Part shown: positions 6,672 through 13,451 of the stretch, in pieces
Layout: each line of letters begins with the position of its first letter
How positions within the stretch are numbered: the stretch's first letter is position 1
Assembly: GCA_964633825.1 (NCBI GenBank)
Contig: CAZWHE010000065.1
Coordinates: 1 to 20,016, forward strand
Direction of reading: 5' to 3'
Source: CAZWHE01 sp964633825
GTDB lineage: Bacteria > Planctomycetota > B15-G4 > CAYZWU01
Length of the DNA: 20,016 nucleotides
Notes under the pieces: generated by a model
The model's database searches: none
What the model was told of the DNA's origin: nothing
Seen by the model: the letters and a program-made list of their open reading frames with translations, nothing else
Translations under genes and position numbers: made by a program

Positions 6672-7985
6672 TTGAAACACACCATAGGAATCCGCCGCGA
6701 GGACAAGAACCCCTGGGAGGCGCGCGTCCCCATCACCCCTGACGACGCGAAGACGCTCATTGACGAATACGGCCTGGATATCGTTATCCAACCCTCTTCG
6801 ATCAGGATTTTCGATGACCGGGCTTTCAGCGAAGCGGGTGTCCGGGTGGCCGAGGATTTGGACGGGTGCTCGGTCGTTATTGCCGTGAAGGAGATCCCGA
6901 AGGAGTTCCTGAAGAGGGGCCGCACATATATCTGTTTTTCCCACACCATCAAGGGCCAGTCCTACAACATGGAGATGCTGAAGCGCTTCATGGAGCTCGA
7001 TTGTCAGCTCATCGACTACGAAACGGTTGTGGACGACCTGGGGAGGCGGCTCATCTTTTTCGGCCGCCACGCGGGCCTGGCCGGCATGATCGACACCCTC
7101 TGGGCGCTCGGCCGGCGCCTCGAGTGGGAGGGGATTTCGCCCAATCCTTTTGCAGCCGTGGAGCAGGCTCATCGTTACCGCGATCTCGAAGATGTGAAGG
7201 AAAAGATTGCCCGCGTGGGGAACGCGATCAAGGGCGAGGGGCTGTCCGAAAGGCTTTGCCCCATGCTCTTCGGTTTCGCCGGGTACGGGAACGTGTCGCA
7301 GGGCGCGCAGGAAATTCTCGATCTCCTCCCCGTCGAATCCGTTGCACCCGAAGAGGCGGCGTCCCTCTTTGAGGAGAAAAGCGCTTCCCGGGACCGCGTT
7401 TACAAGACGGAGTTCCACGAAAAGCACCTTGTCGTCCCGCGTGAAGAGGGCGTCTCCTTCGAGCTCCAGGACTACTACGACAATCCGGAAAAATACCGGT
7501 CCCGCTTCGGCCGGTACCTTCCCTTTCTCTCTGTTCTCGTGAACTGCATCTACTGGGAGGAGAAGTACCCGCGTCTTGTCACACTCGATGATGCGGCCGG
7601 GCTCTGGGCTCTTCCCGATCCCCGTCTCCGCGTGGTGGGAGATATATCGTGCGATCCGGGCGGATCGATCGAGTTCCTTCTCAAAACGACCACCACGGAC
7701 AACCCCGTCTTTGTCTATGATCCCGAAACAGGGAAGGCCGTCGACGGGGTGGCCGGGAAGGGCCCGGTCGTGCTCGGCGTCGACAATCTCCCTTGCGAGC
7801 TGGCGCTCGAATCGTCGCACCACTTCAGCAAATCGCTGAAGCCCTTCGTCCATGCCATCGCTTCGGCCGATTTCGCGGTTTCTTTCGAGAAGCTCGCCCT
7901 GCCGGCGCCGATCAAGAGGGCCATGATCCTTCACCACGGAGAACTGACTCCCCGTTACAGTTATATGGAAAAATTCATATCCTGA
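6672..7985 (+). CDS. Lysine-ketoglutarate reductase (saccharopine-forming), LKR domain protein
   Basis: This 437-residue protein matches the LKR half of eukaryotic aminoadipate semialdehyde synthase and related bacterial proteins. The enzyme condenses L-lysine with 2-oxoglutarate using NADPH to give saccharopine. The N-terminal AlaDH/PNT-like domain shows K73 in AVKEIP and H91 in FSHTIKGQSYNM, at the positions of the catalytic Lys and His in saccharopine-forming enzymes. FFGRHAGLAGMIDTLWALG follows at about 129-147, and a dinucleotide-binding loop GFAGYGNVSQGA near 200. The start is a TTG at 6672, preceded by AGGAAAAAGG at 6653-6662. No ATG or GTG is available between the upstream in-frame stop (6633-6635) and this point. 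A 30-base gap separates it from the saccharopine dehydrogenase gene, the natural partner, so the pair replaces the fused eukaryotic enzyme. Confidence 0.88.
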   Translation: MKHTIGIRREDKNPWEARVPITPDDAKTLIDEYGLDIVIQPSSIRIFDDRAFSEAGVRVAEDLDGCSVVIAVKEIPKEFLKRGRTYICFSHTIKGQSYNMEMLKRFMELDCQLIDYETVVDDLGRRLIFFGRHAGLAGMIDTLWALGRRLEWEGISPNPFAAVEQAHRYRDLEDVKEKIARVGNAIKGEGLSERLCPMLFGFAGYGNVSQGAQEILDLLPVESVAPEEAASLFEEKSASRDRVYKTEFHEKHLVVPREEGVSFELQDYYDNPEKYRSRFGRYLPFLSVLVNCIYWEEKYPRLVTLDDAAGLWALPDPRLRVVGDISCDPGGSIEFLLKTTTTDNPVFVYDPETGKAVDGVAGKGPVVLGVDNLPCELALESSHHFSKSLKPFVHAIASADFAVSFEKLALPAPIKRAMILHHGELTPRYSYMEKFIS

Positions 7986-8015
7986 ACTTCCCCGAATCGT
8001 AAAAGGAGATTTCCC

Positions 8016-9362
8016 ATGAAAAAGATACTCGTCCTCGGCGCCGGGCTCGTTTCCAAACCGCTCGTGCGGTACCTGCTCGATCGGCCCGATTACTCGGTCA
8101 CGTGCGCCAGCCGCACTGTGAGCAAGGCCGAGAAGCTCGTCGACGGCCATGAGAGAGGCCGGGCCCTCCCTCTCGACGTGCAGGACGGCGCCGCGCTCGA
8201 AAAGCTTGTCACCGAACACGACCTGTCGGTCAGCCTTCTTCCCCCTGCGTTCCACGTGACCGTGGCCGAGCTCTGCATCAAGCACAAGAAGATGATGGTC
8301 ACCACATCCTACGTGAGCCCCGAAATGAAAGCCCTCGACGGCCCCGCAAAGGAAGCCGGCCTGACGGTTCTCAACGAGATCGGCATCGATCCCGGGATCG
8401 ACCACATGTCGGCCATGAAGGTCATCCATGCGATCCAGAAGGGGGGGGGCACGGTGGTGAAGTTCCACTCTTACTGCGGCGGGTTGCCGGCGCCCGAGGC
8501 GGACACGAATCCCTGGGGGTACAAGTTCTCGTGGAGCCCGCACGGCGTGATCATGGCGGGGCGGAACGCGGCCCGTTATCTCGAGAACGGCGAGATCATC
8601 GACATCCCCGGTCCGGAGCTCTTCGGCCATCACTGGTACGTGCCGGTTCAGGGATACGGCGAGCTCGAGGCCTACCTCAATCGTGATTCGATTCCCTATA
8701 TAGAGCTCTACGGCCTCGAAGGCGTGAAAAACATGCTCCGTGGAACGCTCCGCAACGTGGGCTGGTGCTACGCGATGAAGAGGATGGCCGACCTCGGTTA
8801 CTTCGGCCTCGAAGAGGAGGATATGACCGGCCGGACCTGCGCCGACGTGACGCGCGCATTGATCGCCGCCAGGACGGGTGAAACCGTCAACGCCAAGGGG
8901 GGCGATCTCAAACAGGAGCTCGCGAAAGCCATGGATGTCAATGTCCACACAAACACCGTCTTCAGGGCGGAATGGCTCGGCCTTCTCGACGAATCGCCCG
9001 TTGCCGAGGGCGCGAAGGCGCCCATCGACGTGCTCGCCGGTTTGATGAACGAGAAGCTCGTCTTCGATGAGGGGGAGCTCGACCTCTGCGTTATGCAGCA
9101 CGAGTTCGAAGCCGAGTATCCCGACGGCCGGAAGGAGAATACAGTCTCCACGCTCGTCGATACGGGGATTCCCAATGGCGATTCCTCCATGGCACGCCTG
9201 GTGAGCCTCCCGGCCGCCATCGGCGTGAAGATGATCCTGGAAGGCGAGATCACGGACCGCGGGGTCCTCATTCCGGTCACCCCGTCGATCTACGAGCCAA
9301 TTCTCCAGGAGCTCGAACGAGATATGAATGTCGTGTTCAGAGAATCGACCACGACGGCCTGA
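8016..9362 (+). CDS. Saccharopine dehydrogenase (L-glutamate-forming, LYS9/SDH type)
   Basis: This 448-residue protein is full length for saccharopine dehydrogenase/reductase. It oxidises saccharopine to glutamate and 2-aminoadipate 6-semialdehyde with NAD(P). The Rossmann motif VLGAGLVSKPLVRYLL is at residues 5-20. The family segments EIGIDPGIDHMSAM (about 124-137), YCGGLPAPEADTNPWGYKFSWSP (starting near 155) and NTVSTLVD are all present. GGAG at 8006-8009 lies 6 bases before the ATG, a good ribosome site. With the LKR gene upstream it completes the first two steps of lysine degradation by the saccharopine route. Run in reverse, the same chemistry occurs in fungal lysine synthesis. Catabolism fits the ferredoxin-linked 2-oxoacid oxidoreductase genes better, but that is inference. 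A run of nine G (8441-8449) lies inside the coding region. Confidence 0.9.
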   Translation: MKKILVLGAGLVSKPLVRYLLDRPDYSVTCASRTVSKAEKLVDGHERGRALPLDVQDGAALEKLVTEHDLSVSLLPPAFHVTVAELCIKHKKMMVTTSYVSPEMKALDGPAKEAGLTVLNEIGIDPGIDHMSAMKVIHAIQKGGGTVVKFHSYCGGLPAPEADTNPWGYKFSWSPHGVIMAGRNAARYLENGEIIDIPGPELFGHHWYVPVQGYGELEAYLNRDSIPYIELYGLEGVKNMLRGTLRNVGWCYAMKRMADLGYFGLEEEDMTGRTCADVTRALIAARTGETVNAKGGDLKQELAKAMDVNVHTNTVFRAEWLGLLDESPVAEGAKAPIDVLAGLMNEKLVFDEGELDLCVMQHEFEAEYPDGRKENTVSTLVDTGIPNGDSSMARLVSLPAAIGVKMILEGEITDRGVLIPVTPSIYEPILQELERDMNVVFRESTTTA

Positions 9363-9418
9363 GTCCGCCGCCGCGGTCCGATCGGTTGAATAAAACGTTC
9401 TTGGAAAGGAAGCTGGCC

Positions 9419-9757
9419 ATGGAACGGTTTCAGATCTATGTCAATCGCAAGGTGGAACGGAAAAACATCGACGGATCAGCGGCGCTTCGGGAGGCCGGAT
9501 TCGTTCCGCGCTATCTTCCCGACGCCTTCGAAGATTTCGACGAGATGGAGTTTCTTCTTCCTTTCGAGGGAGACAAAAAACTGGTCCTGTCCATTGCTCT
9601 GGAAGAGGGCGGGATCAAAAGGATCCTGATCGGCTGGGTCGGGCCCGATGATCCCGACGACATGATGAGGAGCCTGGACAAGGCCGGGCTGAAAAAAGCG
9701 CTCGACCTCCAGGGGGGCTCCGTCTCGCGGTTTCTGGATGAGATCACCGGGGTGTAG
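9419..9757 (+). CDS. Small conserved-looking protein of unknown function at the operon's 3' end
   Basis: I do not recognise this 112-residue protein. It has no signal peptide, no membrane segment and no cysteine. It is acidic in the middle (DAFEDFDEMEF at about 33-43) and has alternating beta-like and helical stretches, ending in a helix-rich tail (SLDKAGLKKALDL). The ATG at 9419 is preferred because GGAAAGGAAG at 9403-9412 gives a 6-base spacer. A TTG at 9386 would add 11 residues and lacks a good ribosome site. It follows saccharopine dehydrogenase by 56 bases and precedes the terminator by 32, so it is likely the last cistron of the lysine/oxidoreductase operon. Codon and base composition resemble the neighbours, which supports a real gene. 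No function is proposed. Confidence 0.72.
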   Translation: MERFQIYVNRKVERKNIDGSAALREAGFVPRYLPDAFEDFDEMEFLLPFEGDKKLVLSIALEEGGIKRILIGWVGPDDPDDMMRSLDKAGLKKALDLQGGSVSRFLDEITGV

Positions 9758-9789
9758 ACGACTCGAACCGGAGCCTTAGCAAAAAAAGA

Positions 9790-9835
9790 CCGCGTCCGAA
9801 AGCGATGTTGTTTCGGGCGCGGTTTTTTATTTTTT
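9790..9835. terminator. Bidirectional intrinsic terminator between convergent operons
   Basis: A 12-bp stem (left arm 9790-9801, right arm 9811-9822, one T-G wobble) encloses a 9-base loop. On the + strand it is followed by T6-A-T6, and on the - strand by the T-run complementary to A7 at 9781-9787. It lies between the end of the + operon (9757) and the stop of the - strand cupredoxin gene (9845), so it can end both transcripts. Confidence 0.92.
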
Positions 9836-9844
9836 GAACTTGGG

Positions 9845-10558
9845 CTAGGAAATAAACAGGATTTCAACCGCGTTCGACTGGAAATCGAAGGGACTGATCG
9901 TTGTATAGGCGAAATTGAAAATAGCGCCCGGCGAGACAACGGGAGGAACGGGGCCGAGAGTGTCGAATGTAGCCGTCGCCTGTCCCGATCCGTCGAAAGT
10001 CCCCTGGAAGTTGATGAACATCGAGTTGTTGAGATGGTTGCGGATGTAGTTGAACGCCTGGTCCTGGTTCAGGGGGAGATTGCCGCCGCCTGGGAGCGGG
10101 GTGCCGGGCGTTGTTCCCGACAGCGATCCGAGCAGAACGTAGGTCCGGCCGGCGTACGAAGAGCCGGCGTCGAGAAAGAAATTGACCGCGCCGCCGCTGC
10201 CGATCGAGATCTCGGGCACGTCCGAGGAGAGGGCGGGCTCTTGGACGATGATCGCCGCCGTCATGGACGGATGGATATGGCAGTGATAGGGGTATGTCCC
10301 GGCCAGGGTGAATGTGAACGAGAACTGCTGCCCCGTTGTGAGAGTGCCCGAACTCCAGACCATTGTGTCCGACATTGTCCAATGTGGAGCGGCGTCGAGG
10401 TTGGTCCAACGGACCGTGTCGCCCACATTAACGGTCAGTGGATCGGGGTTGAAAGTAAACGAGACGATGTCGACATCGACGACGGCCGCATTGGCCGGCG
10501 CCGGAAAGAGAAAGAGAGAGAGTATTCCGAGAAGTTGAAGTGGTGTCCATATCCGCAT
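9845..10558 (-). CDS. Secreted cupredoxin (plastocyanin-like) with C-terminal beta-rich domain
   Basis: This 237-residue protein has a Sec signal peptide (residues 1-24, ending PANA before AVVDVD). A plastocyanin-like domain follows at about 25-107. The type-1 copper ligands are complete: H59 in APHW, then C93, H96 and M99 in YHCHIHPSM. The domain should bind copper and carry single electrons in the periplasm or outside the cell. Residues about 113-237 form a Gly/Ser/Thr-rich beta domain with TYVLLGSLSGTTPGTPLPGG and FDFQSNAVEI. I have seen similar text in secreted proteins of Planctomycetes-like bacteria, and its function is unknown. The start is the ATG at 10558, with AAGGAG ending 6 bases upstream; an ATG at 10579 would destroy the signal-peptide layout. 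It is monocistronic and convergent with the lysine operon. Confidence 0.85.
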   Translation of the reverse strand: MRIWTPLQLLGILSLFLFPAPANAAVVDVDIVSFTFNPDPLTVNVGDTVRWTNLDAAPHWTMSDTMVWSSGTLTTGQQFSFTFTLAGTYPYHCHIHPSMTAAIIVQEPALSSDVPEISIGSGGAVNFFLDAGSSYAGRTYVLLGSLSGTTPGTPLPGGGNLPLNQDQAFNYIRNHLNNSMFINFQGTFDGSGQATATFDTLGPVPPVVSPGAIFNFAYTTISPFDFQSNAVEILFIS

Positions 10559-10619
10559 GGTGATCTCCTTGAATGACAAAATGGTTCGTTTGAAATGAAA
10601 AAGAATAAAAGGGTTGAGG

Positions 10620-10645
10620 TGTCAATAGCACCACATGGTGGTACT
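10620..10645 (-). promoter_or_regulatory. Possible -35 box with adjacent dyad upstream of the cupredoxin gene
   Basis: On the - strand a perfect TTGACA (10620-10625) lies about 60 bases upstream of the cupredoxin ATG. Directly upstream of it is a dyad with arms ACCAC (10630-10634) and GTGGT (10638-10642) around a 3-base centre; pairing continues for two more bases after one mismatch. The expected -10 region is only T-rich (TTTTTC at 17-base spacing), so the promoter is weakly supported. A regulator binding at the dyad could compensate. Nothing else is recognisable in the 147-base gap between 10559 and 10705. Confidence 0.3.
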
Positions 10646-10687
10646 TCAACAAAATCCCGATCAGCGGAATCGATGGAGTGAAATAAT

Positions 10688-10704
10688 CCGCCCGGAGCCG
10701 GCGG
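10688..10704 (-). terminator. Weak hairpin after the M28 peptidase gene
   Basis: CCGCC (10688-10692) and GGCGG (10700-10704) form a short GC stem immediately after the peptidase stop codon (10706-10708, - strand). The - strand tail reads ATTATTTC, poor for an intrinsic terminator. On the + strand the tail is very T-rich because it is complementary to the Lys codons at the peptidase's C terminus. It may act weakly on the - strand or block antisense readthrough on the + strand. Confidence 0.35.
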
Positions 10705-10705
10705 T

Positions 10706-12070
10706 TTATTTTTTCTTTTCAGACCACCTGACCTGAAGCGTGATGATCTCGTTCCCGCGGAGGATGGTGAGCGGCACGTCGATCCCGGTGGGCGCCGCTC
10801 GGACCGCTTTCCTCAGCGACGACAAGGTTTCCTTGCGCGTGATAATGGTCGTTCCCAACGAGAGGATGAGGTCGCCCGACTTGAGTCCCCCTCTTCCGGC
10901 CGCGGAATCGCTGTAGACTCCGGATACTCGCACCGCTCCCTGGTTCTCGGGGAGACCCAGTCCGGCGAGCCTCTCCGGCGGGATCTTGCCGCCCGGGTCG
11001 ATTCCGAGTGTTCTTCTTCTGCTGCGCGAGTTGATCTGTTCTTCCAGTGTGGGATTGAAGGTGAGGATCGAATCCCTGTTCGCGATTTCGAGCGCAAGGA
11101 GAAAGGCCGTCTTGGCGATGCCGCTCACCCGCTCGGGGCTGATCTTTTCCACTTCGTCCCCGATCTGGTGATAATCCTTGTGAAAGCCGGTGAAGAAAAT
11201 GACGGCCGGCACGCTGTTCTTGAGAAAGGGCCAGTGGTCGCTGCCGCCGAAGGCGCCTCCCGCTTCCTTGTATTTGATAATGTTGTGTCTCTCCACGATT
11301 CGGTTCAGGGCTTTCTTGATGAAGCCGTCGGCGTCCGATTCGACACCGAGAACAAAGACGGGGCTGTTCGGGTTCCGGCCGATCATGTCGAGATTGATCA
11401 TGGCCGACGTCTTTTCGAGGGAGATGACGGGGTTTTTAACATAGTGGTAAGAGCCGAACAGGCCGTGTTCTTCCGCGCTGAAGCAGATGAAGATCACGGT
11501 CCTCTTCACCGGGACCCGGGCGAGGGCGAATGCCTGGGCGATCTCCATCACGGCCGAAGTGCCCGACGCGTTGTCGTCGGCGCCGTTCCAGATTTTATCG
11601 TATGGTTTGGCTTGCCCCAGGCGGGCCGGATTGGATTCGTCTCCGTACTTTCCCACGTGATCGACATGGGCGCCGATCACGACGGCTTCCTCCTTGAGAA
11701 GGGGATCGTTTCCTTCCCAGACAGCGATGACGTTGCGCGTTTTCGCTTTCTTTCCTCTGAGACCGCTGGCCCGGAATTCGAAGGGCTGGAAGAAGGATCC
11801 GTCGGCGCCTCCCCCCTCGAGACCCATCTCCTCGAAGAACGAAGCGACCCATTCGGTCGCCCGGTCGTTTCCTTTGGTGCCGGCGTTCCTTCCCTTCAGA
11901 GCGTTGGAAGCGAGATAGGAGATATAGGCGTGTATGTCGTCGGCGTCGATCGTCTCGAGAGCGGTTGCGACACGGGGACCGGCCGCCGGTTCTTTCCCCG
12001 CCGAAGAACCTTCCCCCGCCGCTTCGGAACCGAGAAAAACAAAAAGGATGATAAGATGAACGAACTGCAT
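10706..12070 (-). CDS. M28-family zinc peptidase with C-terminal PDZ domain, exported
   Basis: This 454-residue protein starts with a short hydrophobic export signal (MQFVHLIILFVFLGSEA, about 1-19). The M28 domain spans about 45-340. Its co-catalytic zinc ligands and catalytic Glu are visible: H135 in HVDH, D165 in NGADDNASG, E200/E201 in SAEEHG, D228 in NLDMIG and H301 in DYHQIGDEV. A PDZ domain follows at about 360-450, with the GLPENQGAVRVSGVYSDSAA region and GGLKSGDLILSLG. Such enzymes are aminopeptidase-like and act outside the cytoplasm on peptides. The start is the ATG at 12070, with AAGGAAAG upstream at a 5-base spacing. It is the last gene of the - strand run, 70 bases after the nucleoside phosphorylase, so it may also have its own promoter. 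The family is firm; the substrate is unknown. Confidence 0.9.
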   Translation of the reverse strand: MQFVHLIILFVFLGSEAAGEGSSAGKEPAAGPRVATALETIDADDIHAYISYLASNALKGRNAGTKGNDRATEWVASFFEEMGLEGGGADGSFFQPFEFRASGLRGKKAKTRNVIAVWEGNDPLLKEEAVVIGAHVDHVGKYGDESNPARLGQAKPYDKIWNGADDNASGTSAVMEIAQAFALARVPVKRTVIFICFSAEEHGLFGSYHYVKNPVISLEKTSAMINLDMIGRNPNSPVFVLGVESDADGFIKKALNRIVERHNIIKYKEAGGAFGGSDHWPFLKNSVPAVIFFTGFHKDYHQIGDEVEKISPERVSGIAKTAFLLALEIANRDSILTFNPTLEEQINSRSRRRTLGIDPGGKIPPERLAGLGLPENQGAVRVSGVYSDSAAGRGGLKSGDLILSLGTTIITRKETLSSLRKAVRAAPTGIDVPLTILRGNEIITLQVRWSEKKK

Positions 12071-12140
12071 GCGGCTTTCCTTGTCGAATCCTTCTTTGGT
12101 TATCTTATGGGACCGGTTCGCTGTTTACCAGGCCTTCGTA

Positions 12141-13451
12141 TTATTCCGAACCGTCGTCGCCGCCGATTGTTTCTATGACGAGCGGGCGGGGAGCGGGGGA
12201 TTTTGGTCCGATCTCGATCGCGTCCCGCAGGAGCGATTGTGCTCCCTCGCTCTTTCTTCCCGATCGGGCGTGAAGCACGGCGACCGGTTCCCCTTTGTCG
12301 ACGGGGTCGCCCGTTTTTTTGTTGAGCACGATTCCGGCGGAATGGTCGATTTCGTCCTCTCTCTTCCGCCTCCCCGCACCGAGAAGGAGCGCGGCGCGGC
12401 CGATGAGGCCGGCGTCGAGGGCGGTGACGAAACCGCCGGCCGGTGATTCCATCTCCAGAACTTGCCGTGCCTTGGGAAGGCCCTTTTCGAGGGCCCGGGC
12501 GTCTCCCTCCTGGGCTTCCACCATGGCGATGAATTTTTCATATCCACGGCCAGTAGCTATCGCATTTTCGAGGGCCGTCCGGGCTTCGTCTCCCGGGGTC
12601 CCGGCAAGCTCCATCATTTGTGCGCCCAGGTTCAGGACGAGCTCTTTCACGTCGCCGGGACCTCGGCCCATGAGGATGTCGAGGCTTTCCTTGACTTCGA
12701 GAGAGTTGCCGACGGCGCACCCCAGGGGCTGGTCCATGGCCGTGATCATGGCTTTCGCGCGAAGCCCTTTCCCTAAACAGAGGCGGACCAGGCGCTTCGC
12801 CAGATCCCGGGCATCGTCCGTTCTCTTCATGTAGGCTCCCGAACCGGTTTTGACATCGAAGACGAGAGCTTCGGCGCCCTCGGCGATTTTCTTGCTCACA
12901 ATGCTGGCCAGGATGAGGGGAAGGGAGGGGACGGTGGCCGTCACGTCCCGGAGGGCGTACATGGCGCGGTCGGCGGGAACGAGGTTTTTAGTCTGGCCGG
13001 AGATGAAACAGCCCGTTTTTTCGAGCACGGAGCGAAGCTCTTGTTCGTTGAGAGAGGTTCTGAAGCCCGGGATCGATTCGAGCTTGTCCAGCGTTCCTCC
13101 CGTGTGTCCCAGGCCGCGGCCCGAGATCATGGGGACGATCAGGCCGCAGGCCGCGGCCAGCGGCGCCAGAACGAGCGAGACCTTGTCGCCCACTCCTCCC
13201 GTGGAATGTTTGTCGACCTTGGCCCCGGGCATCCCGGAAAAATCGAGGATTCCGCTTGTGGCGAGCACGGCGTCGAGGAGAAGGGCCGTTTCGGTGTCGT
13301 CCATTCCGCGAATGGTCACGGCCATGAGGAAAGCCGCGGCCTGGTAGTCGGGGAGGCTGCCCTTCGCGATGCCGTTCACCACGAGGCCGATCTCGCCGGC
13401 CGTGAGGATCATTCCGTCCCGTTTCTTTGCAATGATTTCGGCGGGATTCAA
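12141..13451 (-). CDS. deoA: Pyrimidine-nucleoside (thymidine) phosphorylase
   Basis: This 436-residue protein is full length for the DeoA/Pdp family. It cleaves pyrimidine nucleosides with phosphate to give the base and (deoxy)ribose 1-phosphate. Signatures are KHSTGGVGDK (phosphate-binding loop, about 80-89), ISGRGLGHTGGTLDKLESIPG (starting near 108) and DVKTGSGAYMK (near 190). A C-terminal domain carries the GDPVDKGEPVAVLHAR segment. The start is a TTG at 13451, giving the usual MNPAEIIAKKRDG opening. It overlaps the deoB stop by 4 bases (TTGA), with AAGGAG located inside the deoB end at an 8-base spacing. The open frame continues upstream only within deoB. The pair with phosphopentomutase feeds nucleoside sugars into the pentose phosphate pools. 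DeoA versus the less specific Pdp cannot be separated by eye. Confidence 0.93.
   Translation of the reverse strand: MNPAEIIAKKRDGMILTAGEIGLVVNGIAKGSLPDYQAAAFLMAVTIRGMDDTETALLLDAVLATSGILDFSGMPGAKVDKHSTGGVGDKVSLVLAPLAAACGLIVPMISGRGLGHTGGTLDKLESIPGFRTSLNEQELRSVLEKTGCFISGQTKNLVPADRAMYALRDVTATVPSLPLILASIVSKKIAEGAEALVFDVKTGSGAYMKRTDDARDLAKRLVRLCLGKGLRAKAMITAMDQPLGCAVGNSLEVKESLDILMGRGPGDVKELVLNLGAQMMELAGTPGDEARTALENAIATGRGYEKFIAMVEAQEGDARALEKGLPKARQVLEMESPAGGFVTALDAGLIGRAALLLGAGRRKREDEIDHSAGIVLNKKTGDPVDKGEPVAVLHARSGRKSEGAQSLLRDAIEIGPKSPAPRPLVIETIGGDDGSE

Noticed and set aside
6168..9101. A very long open frame on the - strand (over 970 codons) opposite the HycB-like, LKR and SDH genes
   Set aside because: It lies exactly opposite three genes with clear family motifs. 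GC-rich codon bias leaves the antisense frame free of stops, and its translation is rich in Arg, His and Asp with no recognisable domain.
10688..10719. + strand terminator with T-rich tail
   Set aside because: No + strand gene ends nearby. The T-run is the complement of Lys codons at the end of the M28 gene, so its terminator look may be accidental.
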